Shown: in pieces, positions 1 through 10,280 of the stretch
How positions within the stretch are numbered: position 1 is the stretch's first letter
How the letters are laid out: every line of letters begins with the position of its first letter
From: Dyella flava
GTDB lineage: Bacteria; Pseudomonadota; Gammaproteobacteria; Xanthomonadales; Rhodanobacteraceae
Length of the DNA: 64,000 nucleotides
Direction: 5' to 3'
Assembly: GCF_016904955.1 (NCBI RefSeq)
Contig: NZ_JADIKE010000034.1
Location: 124,001-188,000 of the forward strand
Notes under the pieces: model-generated
Databases searched by the model: none
What the model saw: the letters and a program-made list of their open reading frames with translations, nothing else
What the model was told of the DNA's origin: nothing
Program-made: the position numbers and the translations under genes

Positions 1-919
1 AGCGGATGCCGTCCAGGACGAAATCCAGCGCACCCGAAGCGCGCAAAACGCCGACCATGCAAAGCATCGCCACCAGGTAAGGCAGTATCTCCTTCGAAAC
101 ATCAAAGCCCTGCTTGGCCCCATCGATAAAGCTCTCGAACAACGGCACGCGCTTGTACGCGCCCGCGCAGAGAAACACGATGATGATGCCGAACAAGGCG
201 AGATTGCCCATCAGCGAAGACAGCGACGCCAGCGCCGCCGCGGTGAGTGAAGCGAGAAAGGCCAGGAAACCGGCCAATACCAATCCGCCACCCAGCAGCC
301 ATGCCAGCACCACCGGATCCCACAAGCGCAGACGCTGCATGTAGGCCACCGACAGGAGGCCGACGAGATTGGACGCGAAATGCGCCAGCAGGATCGGCAG
401 GAATACCAGCGTCGGATCATGCGCGCCTGCCTGCGCGCGATACATGAACACCATCACCGGCAATAGCGTCAGCGACGACGCATTCATCACCAGGAACAGG
501 ATCTGCGCATTGCTGGCCGTGGTCTCGGAAGGATTGAGCGTCTGCAACGCACGCATCGCGCGCAAACCGATCGGCGTCGCTGCGTTATCCAGGCCCAGGG
601 CGTTGGCGGCGAAATTGAGCGTAATCAGCCCGATCGCCGGATGTCCGCGCGGCACGTCCGGCATCAAGCGCGCAAACAGCGGTCCCAGCCAGCGGGCGAG
701 GCCGTCGACCAGGCCGGCTTGCTCGGCGATGTTGAGAAAGCCCAGCCACAGGGTAAGCGTGCCGAACAGCAGCAGCATGAGCTTGACGGACAGATCCGCC
801 ATGTCGAACAGCGAGCCGACGATCGCCGCAAAAACTGTTTCGTCGCCGCCGATCAGCCAGCGCGCCAGCGCTGCCAACGTGGCCGCCATGAAAAGACCAA
901 ACCACAGGCGGCTCAGCAT
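1..919 (-). CDS. Nucleoside-recognition (SpmA/SpmB-like) membrane protein, 3' end beyond window
   Basis: Translating leftward from an ATG at 919 gives 306 uninterrupted residues that run off the window. The protein is strongly hydrophobic and multi-pass. Residues about 50-120 carry the gate/nucleoside-recognition block of spore maturation protein A (LTLWLGFLNIAEQAG near 55-69, then NFAANALGLDNAATPIG near 102-118). A second gate-like block resembling SpmB begins near residue 270 (FIDGAKQGFDVSKEILPYL), so this appears to be the fused SpmA-SpmB form found in many non-sporulating Proteobacteria. Its substrate is unknown; the name reflects homology, not sporulation. It lies 101 bp downstream of gltD on the same strand and could be the last gene of that unit. 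Family call is fairly secure, function is not. Confidence 0.8.
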   Translation of the reverse strand, partial: MLSRLWFGLFMAATLAALARWLIGGDETVFAAIVGSLFDMADLSVKLMLLLFGTLTLWLGFLNIAEQAGLVDGLARWLGPLFARLMPDVPRGHPAIGLITLNFAANALGLDNAATPIGLRAMRALQTLNPSETTASNAQILFLVMNASSLTLLPVMVFMYRAQAGAHDPTLVFLPILLAHFASNLVGLLSVAYMQRLRLWDPVVLAWLLGGGLVLAGFLAFLASLTAAALASLSSLMGNLALFGIIIVFLCAGAYKRVPLFESFIDGAKQGFDVSKEILPYLVAMLCMVGVLRASGALDFVLDGIR

Positions 920-1020
920 GCGTGATGATGGGAAGCGAATCGGGTCGGCATGCGCGCATTGTCAATGACAATGCGCTTGCTCGCCAGCATGCCTGGCCAT
1001 GCGGTTCGATGCTTCGGCGC

Positions 1021-2463
<1,443 letters not shown>

Positions 2464-2478
2464 TTACCAAGAGAGAAG

Positions 2479-2579
2479 GGAGAGGAGTGAGAAGTAAGAG
2501 AAAGGCGCGAATCGGAGTGATGGCCGAGGACGAAGCAGGAGGTGCTTTTTTGCTGTTCTCTCACTCCTCACTCCTCTCC
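2479..2579. repeat. Inverted repeat between gltB and gltD
   Basis: Thirteen-base perfect arms, GGAGAGGAGTGAG at 2479-2491 and its complement at 2567-2579, separated by 75 bases. Both flanks are purine-rich on the left and pyrimidine-rich on the right, with further partial copies of CACTCCTC. On the gltBD mRNA this could fold into a long-range stem just before the gltD start. It may be an RNA stability or attenuation element, or simply a local low-complexity repeat. Confidence 0.6.
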
Positions 2580-2593
2580 ACTCACTCCTCGCT

Positions 2594-5500
2594 TTACGCC
2601 GCTCGTCTAAGCTCCTCCGCCAGCACGGCCAGGCTCGCCGCCTTGGGTTTCACCAACCAGAACTTGTATTGCAGTCCGCGGAAGTCGCGCAGGATCTGAC
2701 GACCCCAATCGCTGTCGGTCAGTTCGACGTGACGAGTCACCAGCCGCCGCAAATGCTGCATGTAGTTTTCCATCCCCTCGGGCGAAATGCGCAGGATGTC
2801 GACCAGCTCGTGGTTGTAGCAGTCAACGAAGTCACGCTCGATATCCAGCACGTAAGCAAAACCACCGGTCATGCCGGCGCCGAAGTTGAGACCGACCTTG
2901 CCGAGAACGGCGACAACGCCGCCCGTCATGTATTCGCAGCAGTGATCACCCGCCCCTTCGATGACCGCCAGTGCACCGGAATTGCGCACGGCGAAGCGTT
3001 CGCCGGCGCGACCCGCGGCATACAACTCGCCATCGGTTGCACCGTACAGGCAGGTGTTGCCGATGATCGCGGCGTCCTGGCTGGCATACGGCACATCAGC
3101 AGGCGGACGTACGACGATCCGACCACCCGCCATGCCCTTGCCGACGCCGTCGTTGGCTTCGCCGACCAGCTCGATATGCACACCGCCGGCATTCCATGCG
3201 CCCAGGCTTTGTCCCGCAGCGCCTTGCAGTTTCAGTTCGATCGGATGCGCGTCCATGCCGTGATCGCCGTGCCGGCGCGCCACCTCGCCGGACAGGCGTG
3301 CGCCGACGGCGCGGTCAGTATTTGCGATGCGATAGCTGAAACGTCCACCCGTCTTGCCCGCCACCGCGGCCGCCGTATTTGCGGCAATGCGCGACGCCAA
3401 CTCGGCTTCGTCACGCATCGGGTTGCGCGGCAGGGTGCAGGCGAAATCGCTGCTGGCGCTAAGGCCTACACCATCGATCAGCGGGGTGAGATCAAGCTTG
3501 TGCTGGACCGGCGTGCCCTCGTCGAGCTGTTCCAGCAGATCGGTGCGTCCCACGATCTCGCCCAGGCTGCGTGCGCCGAGCTGCGCCAGGTGCGCGCGCA
3601 CATCCTGGGCGATAAAGCTGAAATAGTTCATCACCATCTCGGGCAGGCCGATAAAGTGATCCTTGCGCAGCACCGGATGCTGGGTCGCCACGCCGGTCGC
3701 GCAATTATTCAGATGGCAGATGCGCAGATATTTGCAACCCAGCGCCACCATCGGCCCGGTGCCGAAGCCGAAGCTTTCGGCGCCAAGCAGTGCGGCCTTG
3801 ATCACATCCAGGCCGGTCTTCAAGCCGCCGTCTGTTTGCAGGCGCACCCGCCCGCGCAGATCGTTGCGACGCAAGGTCTGCTGCGTTTCGGCCAGCCCAA
3901 GTTCCCACGGCGTGCCGGCGTATTTGATCGAGGTCAACGGACTGGCACCGGTGCCGCCATCGTGTCCGCTGACGGTGATCAGATCCGCCCCGGCCTTCAC
4001 CACACCTGCGGCGACCGTGCCGACACCCGCGTGTGAAACCAGCTTCACCGACACCAGTGCATCCGGATTCACCTCCTTCAGGTCGTGAATCAGTTCGGCC
4101 AGGTCTTCGATGGAATAGATATCGTGATGCGGCGGCGGTGAAATCAAGCCGATGCCGGGTTTGGCGTAACGCAGCCGCGCGATGGTGCTATCCACCTTGT
4201 GCCCGGGAAGCTGACCGCCCTCGCCCGGCTTCGCGCCTTGTGCGATCTTGATCTGCAGGACTTCCGCATTGACCAGATACGCCGGCGTGACACCGAAGCG
4301 CCCCGACGCGACCTGCTTGATCTTCGACGCACGCTCGGTGCCGTAGCGCGCCGGATCCTCGCCGCCTTCGCCGGAATTGCTGCGCGCACCAAGACGATTC
4401 ATCGCAATCGCAAGTGCCTCATGCGCTTCCGGCGACAACGCACCCAGCGACATGCCGGCCGAGTCGAAGCGCTTTAGGATCGCCTCCACCGGCTCGACCT
4501 CTTCCACCGAAATCGGCGCCGAAGCGGGCTTCAAGCCGAGCAGATCGCGCAAGGCCGACGACGGTCGACGGTCGACGACCTCGGCATAGGTGCGATAGTC
4601 GGCGAAATGGCCGGTGCGCACGGCTTTCTGCAGGCTGCCGATCACGTCCGGGTTGTACATGTGGTATTCGCCGCCATGCACATATTTGTAGAGACCGCCG
4701 GCGCGCAACGGCAGCGCCTCGTTCCATGCTTCGGCGGCAAGCAGCCGCTGCTCATGCTCCAGCTCGGCGAAGCCGGCGCCGCCGATGCGTGAGGGCGTGC
4801 CGGGGAAACACAACTCCACCACCTCTGGCGCCAAGCCGACGATTTCGAACAGCTGGGCGCCGCGATAACCGGCAATGGTGGAAATGCCCATCTTGGACAG
4901 GATCTTCAACAAACCCTTGCGAATGCCACGGCGATAGCTGCGGCCGATCTCCTGCCGGTCACCTTCGATGTGACCTTCGTGGCCCAGCTCGAACAGGCTT
5001 TGGTAGGCCAACCATGGATAGATGGCGGTCGCGCCGTAACCGATCAGGCAGGCAAACTGGTGCGGATCACGCGGTGTCGCCGTTTCCACCAGGATGTTGC
5101 ACTGGCAGCGCAAACCTTCGTCAATCAGATAAGCGTGCACCGCGCCCGTAGCGAGCAGGGCGTGAATCGGCAGGTGATCGCGCCGCGGATAACGATCGCT
5201 GAGGAAGACGATGGAACATCCGTCGCGCACCGCTTGCGCGACTTCGCGGCACAGGCGGCGCAGCGCCGCTTCCAGCCCTTCCGCCGGCGCGTACATCAGG
5301 TCGAAGCGCGGCGCGTCTTTGTATTGCGGCATCGCCAGCAACTGGCGCAGTTTGCGCTGCGAAAGGATCGGCGAATTGATCAGGATCTGCTTGGCGTTCT
5401 CGGGCTTGAGCTCGAACACGTTGCCTTCCGGCCCGATCTGCGTGACCAGCGACATCACCAGCTTTTCGCGCAGCGGATCGATCGGCGGATTGGTGACTTG

Positions 5501-7030
5501 GGCAAAGCCCTGGCGGAAACGATCGAACAGCGGACGCACCTGGCGCGACATCGCCGCGATGGGCGTGTCATCGCCCATCGAACCGGTGGCCTCGGCCTCC
5601 AGTTCGGCAATGACCTTGAGTACTGTTTCACGTTCCTCGCGCGACAGCCCGTAGAGCTTCTGATAGCAACGCAGTTCGTCGGCAGGCAGCGGTTCGGCAG
5701 CCAGCGACGGATCGATCAGGTCCGATTCGAGGTAGCTCACGCCCGCGCGCAACCAGTCACGGTAGGGCGCGCGCTTGCGGTTGATATCGTCGATATCGGC
5801 GTCATGCAGCAAACGATGGGTGGCGAAGTCGACCGCGATCATTTCTCCGGGCGCAAGCCGCCCCTTGGCCACCACGCGCGCACTCGGCACATCCCACAGG
5901 CCGGCTTCGGAGGCGACGATCAGATGGTTGTCGTCGGACAAGGCCCAGCGTGCGGGACGCAGGCCGTTGCGGTCCAGCGTGCAGGCGGCGTAGCGGCCAT
6001 CGCACATCACCAGGCCCGCAGGGCCATCCCAGGGCTCGCTATGCAGCGCGTAATACTCGTAAAACGCAGCAAGATCCTCATCAATGCCTTCACGCGCGGC
6101 GAACGCCGGCGGCACCAGCACGCGCATGGCCGCAATCAGATCCAGGCCACCGGCCAGCAGCAGTTCCAATGCGTTGTCGAGGCTTTCGGAATCGGAGCCG
6201 GTCTGACGCACAAACGGGCCGATATCGCCCAGCTCGACCAGCGGCGAGCGCCAGATCTCGGCGCGCGTCTGCATCCAGCGGCGATTGGCGCGGATGGTGT
6301 TGATCTCGCCGTTGTGCGCGAGCAAGCGGAAGGGCTGAGCCAGACGCCATTGCGGCGTGGTATTGGTGGAGAAGCGCTGATGGAACACCACCGCATCCGC
6401 CACCAGTGCCGGATGTCGCAAGTCATCGAACACATCGCGCAGCCGTCCCGGCGCAGCCATGGCCTTGTAGCCGATCACCTGCGAGGAAAGCGATACCACG
6501 TAGAACTGCGGATCATTGCTTAGCGCCGTTTCGCTGCGACGGCGTGCGCGGAACAGGGCGCGCTCGAAGCTTGCATCGTCCAAGTCACCCGTCGCGTTGA
6601 CATAGATCTGCAGCACCCTGGGTCTGGCCGCCGCCGCCAGCGGGCCGCAGGCTTCCGGATTGACGGTTACATCGCGCCAGCCGGCGACACGCATGCCTTC
6701 TTCGAGGATATGGCGCTCCAATACCTTGGGCGCTTCCGTGTCGGACTCGTCAAGAAACACCAGGCCCGCCGCGAAGCGCTCGCCCAGGGCAATGCCGGCC
6801 TCCACGGCCAGGGCACGCAACCATGCGTGGGGATGATGGATAAGCACGCCGCAGCCATCGCCGCTGACGCCATCGGCATTGACGCCGCCGCGATGGGACA
6901 GTTTGGCCAGTGCCTCGAATGCCGTATCGACGACCCATTTGCTAGCGCGGCCATCGATCTGGGCGACCAGACCAAAGCCACAGCTATCGTGTTCAAAACT
7001 GGCGTCGTACAAACGCGGCACAACCGACAT
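2594..7030 (-). CDS. gltB: Glutamate synthase large subunit
   Basis: 1478 residues, full length for the alpha subunit. The N-terminal class II glutamine amidotransferase begins after a short propeptide: DSCGFGLVAQ places the catalytic cysteine at residue 17, exposed by processing in this family. The central FMN-binding synthase domain has the GEGGEDPARYGTERASKIKQ loop, and the CHLNNCATGVATQ stretch supplies ligands for the 3Fe-4S cluster. The C-terminal GXGXG beta-helix domain is intact (for example GGAMTGGFAYVLD-type repeats near the end). It is the first gene of the gltBD unit and is preceded by a promoter with a palindromic spacer at 7124-7153. Identification is secure. Confidence 0.97.
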   Translation of the reverse strand: MSVVPRLYDASFEHDSCGFGLVAQIDGRASKWVVDTAFEALAKLSHRGGVNADGVSGDGCGVLIHHPHAWLRALAVEAGIALGERFAAGLVFLDESDTEAPKVLERHILEEGMRVAGWRDVTVNPEACGPLAAAARPRVLQIYVNATGDLDDASFERALFRARRRSETALSNDPQFYVVSLSSQVIGYKAMAAPGRLRDVFDDLRHPALVADAVVFHQRFSTNTTPQWRLAQPFRLLAHNGEINTIRANRRWMQTRAEIWRSPLVELGDIGPFVRQTGSDSESLDNALELLLAGGLDLIAAMRVLVPPAFAAREGIDEDLAAFYEYYALHSEPWDGPAGLVMCDGRYAACTLDRNGLRPARWALSDDNHLIVASEAGLWDVPSARVVAKGRLAPGEMIAVDFATHRLLHDADIDDINRKRAPYRDWLRAGVSYLESDLIDPSLAAEPLPADELRCYQKLYGLSREERETVLKVIAELEAEATGSMGDDTPIAAMSRQVRPLFDRFRQGFAQVTNPPIDPLREKLVMSLVTQIGPEGNVFELKPENAKQILINSPILSQRKLRQLLAMPQYKDAPRFDLMYAPAEGLEAALRRLCREVAQAVRDGCSIVFLSDRYPRRDHLPIHALLATGAVHAYLIDEGLRCQCNILVETATPRDPHQFACLIGYGATAIYPWLAYQSLFELGHEGHIEGDRQEIGRSYRRGIRKGLLKILSKMGISTIAGYRGAQLFEIVGLAPEVVELCFPGTPSRIGGAGFAELEHEQRLLAAEAWNEALPLRAGGLYKYVHGGEYHMYNPDVIGSLQKAVRTGHFADYRTYAEVVDRRPSSALRDLLGLKPASAPISVEEVEPVEAILKRFDSAGMSLGALSPEAHEALAIAMNRLGARSNSGEGGEDPARYGTERASKIKQVASGRFGVTPAYLVNAEVLQIKIAQGAKPGEGGQLPGHKVDSTIARLRYAKPGIGLISPPPHHDIYSIEDLAELIHDLKEVNPDALVSVKLVSHAGVGTVAAGVVKAGADLITVSGHDGGTGASPLTSIKYAGTPWELGLAETQQTLRRNDLRGRVRLQTDGGLKTGLDVIKAALLGAESFGFGTGPMVALGCKYLRICHLNNCATGVATQHPVLRKDHFIGLPEMVMNYFSFIAQDVRAHLAQLGARSLGEIVGRTDLLEQLDEGTPVQHKLDLTPLIDGVGLSASSDFACTLPRNPMRDEAELASRIAANTAAAVAGKTGGRFSYRIANTDRAVGARLSGEVARRHGDHGMDAHPIELKLQGAAGQSLGAWNAGGVHIELVGEANDGVGKGMAGGRIVVRPPADVPYASQDAAIIGNTCLYGATDGELYAAGRAGERFAVRNSGALAVIEGAGDHCCEYMTGGVVAVLGKVGLNFGAGMTGGFAYVLDIERDFVDCYNHELVDILRISPEGMENYMQHLRRLVTRHVELTDSDWGRQILRDFRGLQYKFWLVKPKAASLAVLAEELRRAA

Positions 7031-7123
7031 GATCCAATCCTCTGTGCTTTCTCCGGCTCGTGAGGGCGCAAAACACCTGCCGCGTTTGGTGCAGCAAGCA
7101 AATGCGATGGGTCTTACGGCCCG

Positions 7124-7153
7124 ACTTTACGCACAAGTTGTGCGTCGCGTCAA
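7124..7153 (-). promoter_or_regulatory. Probable gltBD promoter with a palindromic spacer
   Basis: Reading leftward, a -35-like TTGACG (7153-7148) is followed after 18 bases by a -10-like TAAAGT (7129-7124), about 95 bases before the gltB ATG. The spacer contains a perfect 17-base palindrome, ACGCACAAGTTGTGCGT at 7129-7145, with arms of eight around one central base. A regulator bound there would sit between the two promoter boxes. The regulator is not identifiable from the sequence. Confidence 0.6.
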
Positions 7154-7301
7154 AGCCTTCTAGACGTCCAAATGAAAAATCAGGGTCCGCCGTTACAGCA
7201 CGCGCTAACAGACCACTCGCGCGCCGATGTCCGCGAGACCGCGCCGTAGCGCCATCCGCGCCATCTCGCCGGAAGAGGCCAGCTCGGACATAATCAGCCT
7301 C

Positions 7302-8507
7302 ATGCCGACACATTCCAGCGCCTTCCGCCCACTTTTAGCCCCACTGGTCGCCTGCGCGATCATCCTTTCCGCCAGCGCTTTCGCACCCGTCCAAGCCGCC
7401 CAGGACGGCAAGGCCGAAGCCCAGCAGGCCGAGACCAAGCAGCAACTCGCCGACCTGCGCAGCAAGATGCAGGCGCTGACCAAGGAACAGGCCGATACCG
7501 CCGCACGCCGTGACAGTGCCAACGCCGCCTTGGCGAAACAGTCCGACGCGGTCGCCGCCGCCGCCAAGGCCGTGCGCGATACCGATGCGCAGCTCGCCGC
7601 CAAGCAACAGCAACTGGATCAGTTACAAACGCAACGAAATGCCCTCAGCCAGAGTCTGGATAGTCAGCGCGCCGCGATCGCTGATCTGCTGCGCGCTACC
7701 TACACCATCGGCCATGGCTCGGATCTACGCTTGTTGCTTGGCGATGAAGACATCGCACGCATCGCACGCTCACTCGCCTACTCCAAATACTTTCAGCAGG
7801 ATCGTGTGCAGAAAGTGCAGGACCTGATGGCGCAGCTGACCAAGCTGCAGGATCTGGAAACCCAGATCACCACCGAGCAGCAGGCACTACAGGCCACGCG
7901 CAGCGAGCGAGCGCAGCAGGCCAGTGCGCTGGAACAACAGCGCAAGACACAGCAGCAGCTCGCCAGCCAGATCGATGCACAGTACAAAAACCAGGCGCAA
8001 AAACTGGCGGCGATGAAACAGAACGAGCAGTCGCTCGATGACCTGCTGGTCAAGCTGCAAAAGGCCATCGATGAAGCGGCACGGGAAGCCGAGCGCAAGG
8101 CACGCGCCAATCCGACGGTACCCAGCGGTGCGCCGGGCAAGGCCCTGGCCAACATTCGTGGAAACTTGCCTTGGCCAGCCGCGGGTCCCGTGCACAGCTT
8201 CGGCAACGGCGTGCTGATTGGCGCCCCTCGCGGTGCCGAAGTGCATGCGGTGGCCGCCGGGCGGGTGGTGTATGCACACTTCCTGCGCGGCTACGGTCAG
8301 CTGATCATCCTCAGCCACGGCAACGGCTGGCTGAGCATGTACGGCAATAACGAAACCCTGCTGCATGGGGTGGGCGACGACGTGGCGGCCGGCGCGGCGC
8401 TGGGTACCGCCATGCTCACCACCAGCGAGAGCAATGGCGTCTATTTCGAGCTGCGCCATAATGGCCAGCCGGTCGATCCGCGCACCTGGCTAAGCCAGAA
8501 GCATTGA
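7302..8507 (+). CDS. envC: EnvC-like murein hydrolase activator (degenerate M23/LytM domain)
   Basis: 401 residues from the ATG at 7302, chosen because it begins a normal signal peptide (hydrophobic core LLAPLVACAIILSASAFA, cleavage near AQA); the frame is open 75 bases further upstream but without such a signal. Residues about 25-280 are long Gln/Ala/Lys-rich coiled coils. The C-terminal 110 residues form a LytM/peptidase M23 fold, but the zinc-binding HxxxD and HxH positions are replaced (HSFGNG, ELRHNG). This matches EnvC, which activates septal amidases rather than cutting peptidoglycan. Acts in the periplasm during cell separation. It is divergent from gltB and followed in the same direction by a carboxy-terminal protease, as in many gammaproteobacteria. 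Confidence 0.88.
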   Translation: MPTHSSAFRPLLAPLVACAIILSASAFAPVQAAQDGKAEAQQAETKQQLADLRSKMQALTKEQADTAARRDSANAALAKQSDAVAAAAKAVRDTDAQLAAKQQQLDQLQTQRNALSQSLDSQRAAIADLLRATYTIGHGSDLRLLLGDEDIARIARSLAYSKYFQQDRVQKVQDLMAQLTKLQDLETQITTEQQALQATRSERAQQASALEQQRKTQQQLASQIDAQYKNQAQKLAAMKQNEQSLDDLLVKLQKAIDEAAREAERKARANPTVPSGAPGKALANIRGNLPWPAAGPVHSFGNGVLIGAPRGAEVHAVAAGRVVYAHFLRGYGQLIILSHGNGWLSMYGNNETLLHGVGDDVAAGAALGTAMLTTSESNGVYFELRHNGQPVDPRTWLSQKH

Positions 8508-8718
8508 CAAAGGAGTATAGGGCCAGGGGTGCACGAGCCTGGGAGGTACAGCAAATCTGCGGATTTACACCCCCGCCACCCACCCCTTATCCCTAGCCAC
8601 TGACCGCACAAAACAACACTCCGGCAACGAAGATCGGCGTATTCTCTGACCATTGAATTCGGACGGCGCAGGGCGGTCTCAACCTCGCCGTCACATTATT
8701 TTCTGTGGAGTTTGCCCC

Positions 8719-10089
8719 ATGCGTTTCCCCCGCCATTGCCTGCTCGCCCTGCTGTTGGCGGCGCCCTTGCTGCACGCGCAAGCGGCCCCCGACGCGGGCA
8801 CGGATGCAGCAACCAATAGCGACGCCCCGGCCAAGGCATCCAGCAGCGCGGCGCCCGCGGATCAGGTCGATCTCGATGACGTGCGCAATTTTGCGCATGT
8901 GTACCAGATCATCCGTCAGGCCTACGTGGAAAAGGTCGACAACAAGACCCTGATGAACGATGCGATCAAGGGCATGCTGGCCGGCCTGGATCCGCATAGC
9001 GCGTACCTCGACAAGGAAGGCCTGCAGGAACTCAACGAGGACACCACCGGCCAGTACGGTGGCCTCGGCATCGAGGTGATGGAGGACAACGGCCTGCTGC
9101 GCATCGTCTCCCCCATCGACGACACCCCGGCCTCGCGCGCGGGAATCAAGCCGGGCGACGTGATCACCTCGATCAACGGCAAGATCGTAACGACCGACAA
9201 CATCGACGACATGTTCGACGCCCTGCGCGGTGATCCGGGTACCAAGATCACCCTGGGCATCCTGCACGAAAAGGCCGACCAGCCGGTCACCATGACGCTG
9301 ACCCGCGAACGTATTTCGATGACCAGCGTGAAGGTGCGCGAACTGGAACCGGGTTACGCCTATATCCGCATCAGCCAGTTCCAGGATGACACCACCAGCG
9401 ACCTGGAAAAGAAGCTGGGCGACCTGCTGAAGAAGAGCGGTGCGCAGAAAGGCGCCATTCTGGACCTGCGCTCCAACCCCGGCGGCCTGCTCACCGCGGC
9501 AGTAGGCGTCAGCAATGATTTCCTCGATTCGGGCACCATCGTCACCACCCGTGGCCGCCTGCCCGATTCCAACCTCACCTTCACCGCACATCCGGGCGGA
9601 GACCTGTTGAACGGCGCGCCCATGGTGTTGCTGACCGACAATGGCACGGCCTCTGCGGCGGAGATCGTTTCCGGCGCACTGAAAGACAACCATCGCGCCC
9701 TGATCGTCGGACGCCGCACCTTCGGAAAGGGCGTGGTGCAGACCGTGCTGCCACTCGATGCCGACCATGCCGTGAAGCTGACTACTGCGCGCTACTACAC
9801 GCCGAATGGCACCTCGATCCAGGCCGAGGGCATCAAACCGGATATTCCGTTGGCCGATCTGACCGTGGCGAAAGTGGATGACTCGCAAGAGCCGATCAGC
9901 TCCGAAGCCGACCTGCCGCACCATCTGGCGAATGAAGCTGCTGCGTCGGGGGGCGACAACAACAGCGATGGCAGTGCGGATAATGCCAAGTTGGCGACTA
10001 CCGACTATGCGTTGTCGCAGGCGTTGAATATTTTGAAGGGGTTGGCCCTGCGTCACGACGCCGGGGTGCCCGCACCTACCGCGCAATAA
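8719..10089 (+). CDS. ctpA: S41 family carboxy-terminal processing protease
   Basis: 456 residues from the ATG at 8719, which has a GTGGAG Shine-Dalgarno 8 bases upstream and opens a signal peptide (HCLLALLLAAPLLHAQA). A short N-terminal region is followed by a PDZ domain (about residues 105-190, YGGLGIEVMEDNGLLRIVSP) and the S41 protease core. The catalytic serine is in NGTASAAEI and the catalytic lysine in RRTFGKGVVQT. Periplasmic processing of C-termini is expected; in several Proteobacteria such proteases control peptidoglycan endopeptidases, which fits the EnvC-like gene 211 bases upstream. The C-terminus is Asn/Asp/Ser-rich and probably disordered. Confidence 0.93.
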   Translation: MRFPRHCLLALLLAAPLLHAQAAPDAGTDAATNSDAPAKASSSAAPADQVDLDDVRNFAHVYQIIRQAYVEKVDNKTLMNDAIKGMLAGLDPHSAYLDKEGLQELNEDTTGQYGGLGIEVMEDNGLLRIVSPIDDTPASRAGIKPGDVITSINGKIVTTDNIDDMFDALRGDPGTKITLGILHEKADQPVTMTLTRERISMTSVKVRELEPGYAYIRISQFQDDTTSDLEKKLGDLLKKSGAQKGAILDLRSNPGGLLTAAVGVSNDFLDSGTIVTTRGRLPDSNLTFTAHPGGDLLNGAPMVLLTDNGTASAAEIVSGALKDNHRALIVGRRTFGKGVVQTVLPLDADHAVKLTTARYYTPNGTSIQAEGIKPDIPLADLTVAKVDDSQEPISSEADLPHHLANEAAASGGDNNSDGSADNAKLATTDYALSQALNILKGLALRHDAGVPAPTAQ

Positions 10090-10130
10090 CCAACAGCGCA
10101 CATCAAATAACGTTGCTCTTCGCGTTCGCC

Positions 10131-10263
10131 TCCTCTCCCCTCCGGGGAGAGGATTGAGGTGAGGGGCCAGTCTTGCACTGACCTACATCGAAGCACGCTC
10201 CGATGCGAAATGGTTGCGAGGTTGCCCCCTCACCCCAGCCCTCTCCCCGCAGGGGAGAGGGAG
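10131..10263. repeat. Paired-hairpin (REPIN-like) intergenic repeat, copy 1
   Basis: Two hairpins in opposite orientation: CCTCTCCCC-tcc-GGGGAGAGG at 10132-10152, and CCTCTCCCC-gca-GGGGAGAGG at 10240-10260, each bordered on the inner side by GGTGAGGGGC or its complement. The organisation (short palindrome plus asymmetric tail, two copies facing each other about 100 bases apart) is that of a REP doublet. A second copy with the same core is at 52411-52566. It lies between the convergent ctpA and TonB receptor genes and could act as a bidirectional terminator. Confidence 0.85.
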
Positions 10264-10280
10264 TTTTAGCTTCACGCCAC

